Shown here: positions 1 to 5,192 of the stretch, piece by piece | How positions within the stretch are numbered: the stretch's first letter is position 1 | Layout of the letters: every line of letters starts with the position of its first letter | DNA from: an uncultured Thermoanaerobacteraceae bacterium | GTDB lineage: Bacteria; Bacillota; DSM-12270; Thermacetogeniales; Thermacetogeniaceae | Direction: 5' to 3' | Assembly (NCBI GenBank): GCA_937914965.1 | Contig: CALGIY010000211.1 | Location: 1 to 6,890, forward strand | Length of the DNA: 6,890 nucleotides | Notes under the pieces: generated by a model | The model's input: only the letters and a program-made list of their open reading frames with translations | What the model was told of the DNA's origin: nothing | The model's database searches: none | Position numbers and translations under genes: made by a program

Positions 1-123
1 GAGCGCGGCGGGCTCGAGCCGGCCGCGGACCCGCTCACCGTCGATGAAGAGGTCCCTCCCAGCCAAATCTTCACAGACCCAAGCAACCAAAGAACCCGTT
101 CCTTCCTGACCCGGGTGATGTAG
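1..123 (+). CDS. ABC transporter ATP-binding protein, polar amino acid type (C-terminal fragment)
   Basis: Reading frame 1 is open from the window edge to a TAG at 121-123 and gives 40 residues. The ending, PPSQIFTDPSNQRTRSFL followed by TRVM, matches the C-terminal signature of GlnQ/HisP-type ATPases (pattern ...P..IF..P...RT..FL...). These energise uptake of polar amino acids at the inner face of the membrane. All catalytic motifs (Walker A and B, signature) lie outside the window, so activity cannot be judged. The stretch before the signature (EPAADPLTVDEEVPP) looks longer and less typical than the usual short EEGxPEEIF run, which could be a small insertion. A strong terminator follows 7 bases after the stop, so this is the last gene of its unit. 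Family fairly sure; substrate unknown. Confidence 0.75.
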   Translation, partial: ERGGLEPAADPLTVDEEVPPSQIFTDPSNQRTRSFLTRVM

Positions 124-130
124 TGATAAA

Positions 131-167
131 ACAGGCCGGCAGCAAAACACTGCCGGCCTGTTTTTTA
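131..167. terminator. Bidirectional rho-independent terminator
   Basis: A perfect 12-bp GC-rich stem (131-142 with 150-161) closes a 7-nt loop (CAAAACA). It is followed on the plus strand by a run of T (161-166). On the minus strand it is followed by TTTTATC. It therefore ends the ABC transporter unit from the left and the small-protein operon (809-189) from the right. Confidence 0.93.
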
Positions 168-188
168 TCTGGCATTTTAAGATAACTA

Positions 189-521
189 TTACTCTTCCTT
201 GTCCTCTTCCGTATACGGCATGGGATCATAACCGGAATCTTTTCCGGCCCCACAGCCCGGTCCATATCCCAGGCCGTAATCAGGAGGACAGGGCCATTTA
301 TCGGGACAGGGCTTATATGGGTCCTTACAGGGTTCGTGCCTATCCATCTCCATCAGCATGCGCAGGGTTTCGATTTCTTCTTTTTCTCTTCGGATCATCA
401 TGTGGATAATACATTTGCAGTGATGGCTGGGCACCATCTCGGCAATTCTTTGCCATAACTCGATTTCAGCTTCATTCAACTTGATTATACGCTTTAAATT
501 GTCCTGCCAGGATCCAGTCAT
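189..521 (-). CDS. Small helical-hairpin protein with Pro/Cys/Tyr/Gly-rich tail, ferritin-like relic
   Basis: 110 residues of no recognised named family. Residues about 8-57 form two predicted amphipathic helices joined near P31. The second helix carries the ferritin/rubrerythrin-like pattern I-x2-E-x2-[H] as IRREKEE, with Glu49 where rubrerythrins have the metal-binding His. Residues about 60-101 are low-complexity and rich in Pro, Cys, Tyr, Gly and Asp (six Cys in total), ending in an acidic EEDKEE. There is no signal peptide or membrane segment. The start has a strong AAGGAGGG site (529-537) 7-8 nt upstream. It lies 18 nt downstream of its paralogue (540-809), so the two are probably co-transcribed. 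The Tyr/Pro/Gly/Cys tail recalls spore coat or other structural proteins, but that is only inference. Confidence 0.75.
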   Translation of the reverse strand: MTGSWQDNLKRIIKLNEAEIELWQRIAEMVPSHHCKCIIHMMIRREKEEIETLRMLMEMDRHEPCKDPYKPCPDKWPCPPDYGLGYGPGCGAGKDSGYDPMPYTEEDKEE

Positions 522-539
522 TTTGCATCCCTCCTTTTG

Positions 540-809
540 TTATTCTTTTTTCTCTTTTTCCGCGTCTTTTTGATAAGGGTAATAACCGCCGGGTGGATAC
601 ATTCCATCAGGGTCGGGGCAAGGCGGTTTCTTGTAGGGCTCCCCGCAGCAAGCATACAGAGTATTCCAAAACTCCGCATCCTGGGCCTCTTCTTTGATTA
701 TTCCAAGCAGTGCCTGTCGGACGGGAGGTGGTGCTGTCCGAGCGGCCATTGACAGCAAACGTATTTCTTCGAGGTCATACTCCAGAGCTTTTTTCAGCAG
801 ATGATGCAT
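540..809 (-). CDS. Small ferritin-like hairpin protein with Pro/Tyr/Gly-rich tail, first gene of a pair
   Basis: 89 residues. Residues 4-52 form a helical hairpin that resembles half of a rubrerythrin/ferritin-like bundle: Glu14/Glu15 on helix 1 and IIKEEAQDAEFW (37-48) on helix 2. That motif is very close to the family pattern I-x2-EE-x2-HAEFF, but the His is Asp44. After Cys54-Cys55 comes a tail of Pro, Tyr and Gly (PPCPDPDGMYPPGGYYPY), then a charged KDAEKEKKE end. It aligns with the downstream gene (189-521) over the hairpin and has the same tail style, so the pair looks like an old tandem duplication. An AAAGGGGG site (about 816-823) precedes the ATG by about 7 nt. I see no clear sigma-A promoter upstream, which would fit a sporulation sigma factor, but I cannot show one. 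Confidence 0.75.
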   Translation of the reverse strand: MHHLLKKALEYDLEEIRLLSMAARTAPPPVRQALLGIIKEEAQDAEFWNTLYACCGEPYKKPPCPDPDGMYPPGGYYPYQKDAEKEKKE

Positions 810-859
810 TTAAAATCCCCCTTTCCGAAATCTATTCTAGGTCAGCTTATGCAGCAAGA

Positions 860-897
860 TGGGATATTGTTCCATAGTATCCCAAGTTAGTTCCATA
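860..897. repeat. Inverted and direct repeats in the divergent intergenic region, candidate operator
   Basis: TGGGATA (860-866) and TATCCCA (878-884) form an inverted repeat with an 11-nt spacer. GTTCCATA occurs twice (869-876 and 890-897), 21 bp apart, which is two turns of the helix. The cluster sits between the divergent small-protein operon and the -35 box at 910. A DNA-binding regulator could act on either side. No regulator gene is visible in the window, so this is only a candidate. Confidence 0.35.
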
Positions 898-909
898 TAC
901 AGGAAGTTC

Positions 910-938
910 TTGACATAAAATAATATATATAGTATTAT
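910..938 (+). promoter_or_regulatory. Sigma-A promoter for the riboswitch-aminomutase transcript
   Basis: TTGACA (910-915), a 17-nt spacer and TATTAT (933-938) make a near-consensus housekeeping promoter in an AT-rich stretch. The expected start of transcription is about 945, some 20 nt before the riboswitch. A strong constitutive promoter is what one expects when control is exerted afterwards by a riboswitch. Confidence 0.85.
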
Positions 939-965
939 TAATAAAATTATATATTTTGACCATTA

Positions 966-1095
966 ACGCTGAATTCTCCTGAGAGAGAAACGGGGAAACC
1001 ATATTTTGGGGTGAATCCGTGCACTAAAACAGCAAAAAAGAGTGCATGGTAGGGTTACCTTACAACCCGAACCCGTCAGCTAACCTCGTAAGCGT
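966..1095 (+). promoter_or_regulatory. Cyclic-di-AMP riboswitch (ydaO/yuaA family aptamer)
   Basis: The conserved ydaO blocks appear in order: CGCTGAATTCT at the 5' end (967-977), CGGGGAAACCA (991-1001), TTGGGGTGAATC (1006-1017) and CCGAACCCGTCAGCTAACCTCGTAAGCG (1067-1094, split here only by naming). P1 is closed by ACGCT (966-970) with AGCGT (1091-1095). Variable hairpins include TGCACT (1020-1025) with AGTGCA (1041-1046), and GGGTT (1052-1056) with AACCC (1064-1068). The family binds two molecules of c-di-AMP and normally lowers expression of downstream genes for cell wall, potassium and osmolyte handling. Here the first substantial gene downstream is the aminomutase at 1421. Assignment rests on recognised conserved sequence, not on a computed covariance score. 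Confidence 0.92.
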
Positions 1096-1136
1096 GGGAA
1101 GGTATGCCAGAAAAGGCTTTGATTTGGTCCTTAATC

Positions 1137-1173
1137 GCTGCCCTCATACCACTGTACTTTCTGGGCAGCTTTT
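1137..1173 (+). terminator. Candidate attenuator of the c-di-AMP riboswitch
   Basis: GCTGCCC (1137-1143) pairs with GGGCAGC (1163-1169), and TTTT follows at once (1170-1173). It lies 42 nt beyond the aptamer. A competing structure is possible: the 3' strand of P1 (AGCG, 1091-1094) and AAGG (1099-1102) can pair with CGCT (1136-1139) and CCTT (1129-1132). That pairing takes over the 5' side of the terminator. Ligand binding would lock P1, free the terminator stem and switch transcription off. The U-tract is short and the 19-nt loop is long, so this is a moderate rather than strong terminator. Confidence 0.6.
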
Positions 1174-1420
1174 ACACTTCAAAAACCATCCTGCGCGAAC
1201 AAGTACCTCTCCTTGAAGTTAAGTATTTTACCCCGATTTATCTGGTATCAATTACAAACGAATCTGACAGAATTAGCAGCCCGTCCAGCAAAATCGGTTA
1301 CGAATGAGTACCCTTAACCAGTGAAACTCTCTTTTCCGATGGTATGCCACCTCTGATCATTAAAGGGACCCACCTGAGGAAAAGCGCAGTATAAGTACAT
1401 AGAAAGGATGGTGGAGCTAT
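1174..1420 (+). other. Remaining untranslated leader of the aminomutase gene, with possible RNA helices
   Basis: About 250 nt between the attenuator and the aminomutase start hold no convincing gene. Two long-range pairings stand out. ACTTCAA (1176-1182) can pair with TTGAAGT (1213-1219). CCGATTT plus CTGG (1233-1239, 1242-1245) can pair with CCAG plus AAATCGG (1285-1288, 1291-1297), an 11-bp helix with a 2x2 internal loop. The last part (1401-1420) carries the ribosome binding site GGTGGAG. No second promoter is clear: TTGAAG at 1213 with ATTTAT at 1236 has the right spacing but a poor -10. Confidence 0.4.
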
Positions 1421-2707
1421 ATGGCTATTGAACACAAGGAGGTTATCGTTCAGCACCCTCAACATCTCCACGGGTGTAGTGACAGCAGCACCCGAAAACA
1501 GCATGCTCTGGAGAGGTCTTTAGAATTAAAGGAGAAAATTAAGGAATACCTGAACAAAAAAGATGAGATCCAGACCGGCTTCGATCTGGTGGAGAAGTAT
1601 AATGAGGCGCGCTCTCTCATCCTGTCTAACCTGGGAGCTAGCGGTGAGGATTGGGACGACTGGAACTGGCAGCTAGCCAATAGAATTAGCACTGTAGATA
1701 CCCTGTCCCATTTTGTTGATTTAACAGGTGAAGAAAAAGATGATCTTTCTGGAATAAGCCAGCACCTGCGCTGGGCGCTCTCTCCTTACTACATGGCCTT
1801 GGTAATGTGTGATCAACCCCATGGGGGCATCTGGAAGCAGGCGATCCCCAGCAAACTGGAAATCACCGATACCAATGGAAACGATGACCCCATGGCAGAA
1901 GGCTGGACTTCTCCCGCCCCTGGGGTAACACGGCGCTACCCAGACCGCATGATCATCAATGTTACCAACAAATGTGCCATGTTCTGCCGCCACTGCCAGC
2001 GCAGGCGCAATATCGGGATCAAAGATTCAAACAAACCGCGCTCGGTGCTGGAGGCGGCACTCAAATACGTGCGGGAAAATGAAGAAATCCGTGATGTGCT
2101 GATCACTGGCGGAGATGCCCTGCTGCTCAGTAACCAGACACTAGATTGGCTGCTGGGAGAACTGCACAGCATTCCCCATGTGGAAATCAAGCGCCTCGGC
2201 ACCCGTACCCCGGTGACACTCCCCCAGCGGATTACACCGGAACTTTGCGCGGTTCTGGAAAAGTACCCGCCCATCTATATCAACACCCAGTTCAACAACC
2301 CGCTGGAGGTAACACCCGAGGCCAAAAAGGCATGCGACATGCTCGTCAAAGCTGGAGTAGTGCTGGGGAACCAGGCTGTACTGCTGCAGGGTATAAACAA
2401 TAACCCCTATGTGATGAAAAAGTTGAACCAGGAGCTATTAAAGATCCGCGTCCGCCCCTACTACATCTTCCATGCTAAAAATGTGAAGGGCACCAGCCAC
2501 TTTATCACTCCCATTGATGATGGACTGGAGATCATGGAACACTTGCGGGGCTACACCTCCGGGTTGGCAGTGCCAACCTATATCATCAATGCCCCCTACG
2601 GCAATGGCAAAACCCCCATCGCCCCCAACTACCTGTTGGGAAGAAGGGGAAACCAACTGCTCCTAAGAACCTGGGAGGATAAGATTATCCCTTACGATAC
2701 ACCTTAA
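1421..2707 (+). CDS. eam: Glutamate 2,3-aminomutase (KamA-family radical SAM/PLP enzyme)
   Basis: 428 residues. The enzyme would convert L-glutamate to beta-glutamate (3-aminoglutarate) in the cytoplasm, using a [4Fe-4S] cluster, S-adenosylmethionine and PLP. Visible signs are the radical-SAM motif Cys185-x3-Cys189-x2-Cys192 (CAMFCRHC), Arg194 in the place of the substrate-carboxylate Arg134 of Clostridium subterminale lysine 2,3-aminomutase, and the PLP lysine Lys397 (GNGKTPI; Lys337 there). The spacing from Cys185 to Lys397 is exactly that of the lysine enzyme. The two Asp that bind the lysine side chain (Asp293, Asp330) are Lys353 and Asn390 here, the pair that defines glutamate 2,3-aminomutase (Lys332/Asn369 in Clostridioides difficile). 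It has an N-terminal region about 60 residues longer and a shorter C-terminus than lysine aminomutase. The ATG has GGTGGAG 4 nt upstream. No ablB-type acetyltransferase is adjacent. A c-di-AMP riboswitch precedes it, suggesting osmolyte synthesis. Confidence 0.92.
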   Translation: MAIEHKEVIVQHPQHLHGCSDSSTRKQHALERSLELKEKIKEYLNKKDEIQTGFDLVEKYNEARSLILSNLGASGEDWDDWNWQLANRISTVDTLSHFVDLTGEEKDDLSGISQHLRWALSPYYMALVMCDQPHGGIWKQAIPSKLEITDTNGNDDPMAEGWTSPAPGVTRRYPDRMIINVTNKCAMFCRHCQRRRNIGIKDSNKPRSVLEAALKYVRENEEIRDVLITGGDALLLSNQTLDWLLGELHSIPHVEIKRLGTRTPVTLPQRITPELCAVLEKYPPIYINTQFNNPLEVTPEAKKACDMLVKAGVVLGNQAVLLQGINNNPYVMKKLNQELLKIRVRPYYIFHAKNVKGTSHFITPIDDGLEIMEHLRGYTSGLAVPTYIINAPYGNGKTPIAPNYLLGRRGNQLLLRTWEDKIIPYDTP

Positions 2708-2839
2708 GGTGTGTCAAGGGGACGGTCCTTTTGACAACTTCGCGACATGAAGACGGTTACGCTGTCCAGAATGGTGGTTAGTCGTTAGTCGTTGGAAAAG
2801 GACAGAGAGCATGAAGACGCTTTCCGCTGTCCAGGACAG
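2701..2839. repeat. Cluster of palindromic and direct repeats (REP-like)
   Basis: Just after (and touching) the aminomutase stop are several elements: the palindrome ACCTTAAGGT (2701-2710); a 12-bp hairpin, two pairs of which are G-U in RNA (TGTCAAGGGGAC 2712-2723 with GTCCTTTTGACA 2725-2736); two imperfect direct copies of CATGAAGACG...GCTGTCCAG (2746-2769 and 2810-2834); a tandem GTTAGTC pair (2777-2790); and the palindrome CTGTCCAGGACAG (2827-2839). The hairpin sequence resembles dispersed short palindromes common in Clostridia genomes, but copy number cannot be seen here. No transposase is present. The first hairpin lacks a U-tract, so it may stabilise the mRNA end rather than terminate. 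Bases 2840-2900 show nothing notable. Confidence 0.6.
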
Positions 2840-2904
2840 AGTTATGAGAAAGCAGTAAGTAATAGGTTCTTAAGACAATAAAGCAAACCAGGTACCGTAA
2901 GAAG

Positions 2905-2937
2905 AAAAGCGCCTGCAGTTCAACGCAGGCGCTTTTT
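2905..2937. terminator. Bidirectional terminator between eam and gatD
   Basis: AAAAGCGCCTGC (2905-2916) and GCAGGCGCTTTT (2925-2936) form a perfect 12-bp stem around an 8-nt loop. T runs follow on both strands (2933-2937 on plus; TTTTCTTCTT on minus). It serves the convergent eam and gatD transcripts. One arm lies inside the last codons of gatD, whose TGA sits in the loop (2920-2922). Confidence 0.92.
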
Positions 2938-3669
2938 CATAACATTATGAGCATAGATCTCGAGATCATCATTCAGGGGGTCCAGGTGGACATCCCCGCT
3001 GCTGCGATAAAGAGCTTTAGTCAGTAGGAGGTCGGCTAGATGAGGGTTTTTAGATAACAGAGGTCCGTGCAGGTATGTGCCCAAAGCATTCTTGTACCTG
3101 GCTCCCTCTGTTTTATCCTCCCCATTGTTCCCGTGCCCCTTGATTACCCGGCCGAGAGGCTGTGCTTTTTTCCCCAGGTAGGTACGCCCAGGGTGGTTCT
3201 CAAATCCAATCAAGGTATCAAGGGGTGCTCCCCCTAACCTTTTTATTTCATCCTGAAGGTCAGGCGCTGTCTCCAAGAGAATATTCCCCTGGAGTCTTTC
3301 GGGCACTTCCTCTGTGTAAGCATCAAAGATGCCTACCCCTGGAAGCACCGTGCCATCCTGCTTTTTGAAGCTGAGCCCCAGCAGTTGATAGCCAAGGCAA
3401 ATGCTCAAGAGAACAGATCCATTTTCTACAGCCTCAAGGAGAAAAGGGCCCTTTTCCAGCAGGTCTTTATATACTGGCCCCTGGTCAGTCCCCCCTCCCA
3501 GGAAGATAAAATCATAATCTGTGAAATGCACCTTTTCAGGAAGAGAAATATAATCGATCTCAACCTGAATGCCGCGCCACTCAGCCCGTCGGCAAAAGAT
3601 CAACATGTTTCCTTGATCACTATGCAGATTGAGCAGGTCAGGATAGAGATGGCATATTTTCAACTTCAC
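2920..3669 (-). CDS. gatD: Lipid II isoglutaminyl synthase, glutaminase subunit GatD
   Basis: 249 residues, a class I (CobB/CobQ-like) glutamine amidotransferase. It releases ammonia from glutamine for MurT, which amidates the alpha-carboxyl of D-Glu in the peptidoglycan stem peptide of lipid II at the inner membrane face. Visible are the oxyanion-hole loop FLGGGTDQGP (56-65), the nucleophile Cys91 in SICLGYQLLG, the GatD-typical GFENHPGRTYLG (155-166), and the catalytic His201 in GTYLHGPLLSKNP. Length and motif order fit the family. It starts with GTG (3667-3669), only 3 nt after the murT stop, so translation is likely coupled. An AGAAGGGG stretch within the murT end may act as ribosome binding site. 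The 3' end is part of the terminator stem. Confidence in function is high because of the partner gene. Confidence 0.94.
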   Translation of the reverse strand: MKLKICHLYPDLLNLHSDQGNMLIFCRRAEWRGIQVEIDYISLPEKVHFTDYDFIFLGGGTDQGPVYKDLLEKGPFLLEAVENGSVLLSICLGYQLLGLSFKKQDGTVLPGVGIFDAYTEEVPERLQGNILLETAPDLQDEIKRLGGAPLDTLIGFENHPGRTYLGKKAQPLGRVIKGHGNNGEDKTEGARYKNALGTYLHGPLLSKNPHLADLLLTKALYRSSGDVHLDPLNDDLEIYAHNVMKKRLR

Positions 3670-3672
3670 CCT

Positions 3673-5097
3673 TTACCGACCCCTTCTTTTTTTCAATAGT
3701 TTTGCGTAATTATAAAGAGTTGAATACGAAGCCAGAACAAAATATTCCTCAGCGCCTTGAACCCCAAGAATCTCTAGACTCCCCCGGCACCCAGGCTCCA
3801 GGACAAGTTTCACCAAAGGAACTCCGGCATACTTCAAGCGAACGGCAATATCCCCGGCACGCCGCCCGGAGCAGATGATCTTTTTAATTGATGGGTGGTC
3901 AAGCATAGAGAAGTCAGCATCCCAGAGCCAGGAGACATCCCTACCATCAGCAGGCATGTCGTTGATGGCAATTACGAGGGCCTTTTCCCCCTCTTTTCGT
4001 AAAATTGTTTTCATAACCTCATTCACACCAGCTGCATTTTTGATCAGAGCCAGTGTACAGGAACGGTCCTGAAATAAAAACTCCTCCATCCTACCGGTGG
4101 CCGGGGCATACTTCTGGATGGTAGTAGCAATAATGTCATTGGAAACCCCCATAGTGATGGCTGCCGCACTTGCTGCCAGGATATTGTAGATGTTGTAGAA
4201 CCCCCGCAGCGGAGCCTGCAGCCGCGTAACCTTTTTATATGAACACACTGCCCCATGTTCCCCTTCTTTCTCTTCTTCAAAAAAGCAGAGAGAAAACTTC
4301 AGAAAATCTTCATCCTGTACATCGGTGACCAGGAAGTCAGGGGTGGGCCTTCGGAATGTGCACTGCGGGCAGTAATAATCACCGAGCTGGCCGTAGTGAT
4401 AATAGTAATAAACAAGGGGCTCCCCGCAGTCGGGACAGTGCTGCCCCTCCCTGGTGTTGCCTCCCCCATTTGCTTCTCTATCTAGGCGCTTCCCTTTGAT
4501 TCCGTAGTGTTTGACAGCAGATCGACCGCGGCCGGCGGTTACCACCAGGGGATCATCAGCGTTGAGCAATAGAGCCGTCCGGGGAAGCCCGTCAAGAGAT
4601 TGGCGCAGCAAAGTGACATTGTGGTCAAGACTGCCGTAGCGGTCCATCTGATCACAGAAATAATTGGTGACGATAACCAGACCTGGCTTTGTAGAGGGAA
4701 AAATCCCCCCCACACTCCCCTCATCCACCTCTAGAATGGCGACCGGACTACGGGCCACACCCCCTAGGGTACAGTCTTTGATCAGCGCCGTTGCTACACC
4801 AGAGAGCATATTGGCTCCCTCGGAATTGCTTGCAGCTGAGATACCTGAAAACCGCAGGATGTGAACGAGCAGGTTGGATGTGGTGGTCTTACCGTTAGTA
4901 CCGGTCACAGCAATAATCTTTTCATAGGACGGCGCCAGTGCACTTAACATTGATGGGCAGATCTTTAATGCAACAGCACCGGGAAGAGAAGTCCCCGGAT
5001 AGCGGAAAAGTCGACAGAAAAAAGCAACAAACCGCCCTGCCAAAAAGGCGGTCCAAAAGCTCAGTCCCTTGCTCACATTCTGCAGATCTGTATTCAT
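3673..5097 (-). CDS. murT: Lipid II isoglutaminyl synthase, Mur-ligase subunit MurT
   Basis: 474 residues from the ATG at 5095-5097. A GTG at 5131-5133 would add 12 residues, but it has no ribosome binding site and lies about 8 nt from the predicted transcript start, whereas the ATG follows a purine-rich AAGGGAAGGGGA. MurT activates the D-Glu carboxyl of lipid II with ATP and joins it to ammonia from GatD, giving D-isoglutamine. Visible are the Mur-ligase P-loop TGTNGKTT (65-72, Lys70), a zinc-ribbon insert with Cys221/Cys224 and Cys243/Cys246 around a Tyr-rich stretch, the central-domain GFYNIYN, and the C-terminal MurT domain with ADGRDVSWLWD (about 383-393), which carries the conserved Asp region that completes the GatD active site. 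It forms an operon with gatD (3-nt gap). Amidation supports efficient cross-linking and beta-lactam and lysozyme tolerance in Gram-positive bacteria. Confidence 0.94.
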   Translation of the reverse strand: MNTDLQNVSKGLSFWTAFLAGRFVAFFCRLFRYPGTSLPGAVALKICPSMLSALAPSYEKIIAVTGTNGKTTTSNLLVHILRFSGISAASNSEGANMLSGVATALIKDCTLGGVARSPVAILEVDEGSVGGIFPSTKPGLVIVTNYFCDQMDRYGSLDHNVTLLRQSLDGLPRTALLLNADDPLVVTAGRGRSAVKHYGIKGKRLDREANGGGNTREGQHCPDCGEPLVYYYYHYGQLGDYYCPQCTFRRPTPDFLVTDVQDEDFLKFSLCFFEEEKEGEHGAVCSYKKVTRLQAPLRGFYNIYNILAASAAAITMGVSNDIIATTIQKYAPATGRMEEFLFQDRSCTLALIKNAAGVNEVMKTILRKEGEKALVIAINDMPADGRDVSWLWDADFSMLDHPSIKKIICSGRRAGDIAVRLKYAGVPLVKLVLEPGCRGSLEILGVQGAEEYFVLASYSTLYNYAKLLKKRRGR

Positions 5098-5101
5098 AAT
5101 T

Positions 5102-5112
5102 CCCCTTCCCTT
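5102..5112 (-). promoter_or_regulatory. Ribosome binding site that fixes the murT start
   Basis: On the minus strand AAGGGAAGGGG lies 4 nt before the ATG at 5097. No purine-rich site precedes the upstream in-frame GTG (5133). This decides for the shorter protein. Confidence 0.7.
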
Positions 5113-5147
5113 CACCAGAAAGCCGTACAGCACCAGATTTTATGTAC

Positions 5148-5153
5148 ATTATA
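5148..5153 (-). promoter_or_regulatory. Extended -10 promoter for murT-gatD
   Basis: On the minus strand TGTTATAAT gives a perfect TATAAT with the TG of an extended -10 element. No good -35 is visible at 17 nt. Transcription would begin near 5141, leaving a leader of about 44 nt before the murT ATG. No terminator separates the MFS gene upstream, so read-through may add to expression. Confidence 0.6.
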
Positions 5154-5192
5154 ACAGCTTGTTCCGCCCGATAAAAGGAACCTGTCAGATAA

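Noticed and set aside
1104..1307. Plus-strand 67-residue reading frame with a hydrophobic start (leader peptide or small membrane protein)
   Set aside because: It begins 9 nt after the aptamer and runs straight through the terminator and antiterminator sequences. The G-rich stretch before its ATG is only 1 nt away, too close for a normal ribosome binding site. The hydrophobic run is probably a by-product of the structured leader, though a small protein is not excluded.
1101..1349. Nine-base repeat GGTATGCCA at 1101-1109 and 1341-1349
   Set aside because: It is short, the flanks differ, and no pairing or spacing gives it an obvious role; chance is likely.
1421..2707. Lysine 2,3-aminomutase (ablA) for N-acetyl-beta-lysine synthesis
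   Set aside because: The lysine-binding Asp pair is replaced by Lys353 and Asn390, and no ablB acetyltransferase lies nearby.
2712..2736. Rho-independent terminator for eam
   Set aside because: The hairpin has almost no loop and no T run after it (CAACTTCG follows). The strong terminator at 2905-2937 is the better candidate.
2746..2834. CRISPR array
   Set aside because: There are only two imperfect repeat copies, with no regular spacers and no cas genes.
5098..5133. Longer murT starting at GTG 5133
   Set aside because: There is no ribosome binding site before it, and it would lie only about 8 nt from the start expected from the TATAAT at 5148-5153. The ATG at 5097 has a good purine-rich site.
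5161..5181. Hairpin GTTCC/GGAAC as terminator of the MFS gene
   Set aside because: The stem is only 5 bp with an 11-nt loop and no T run in the right place.
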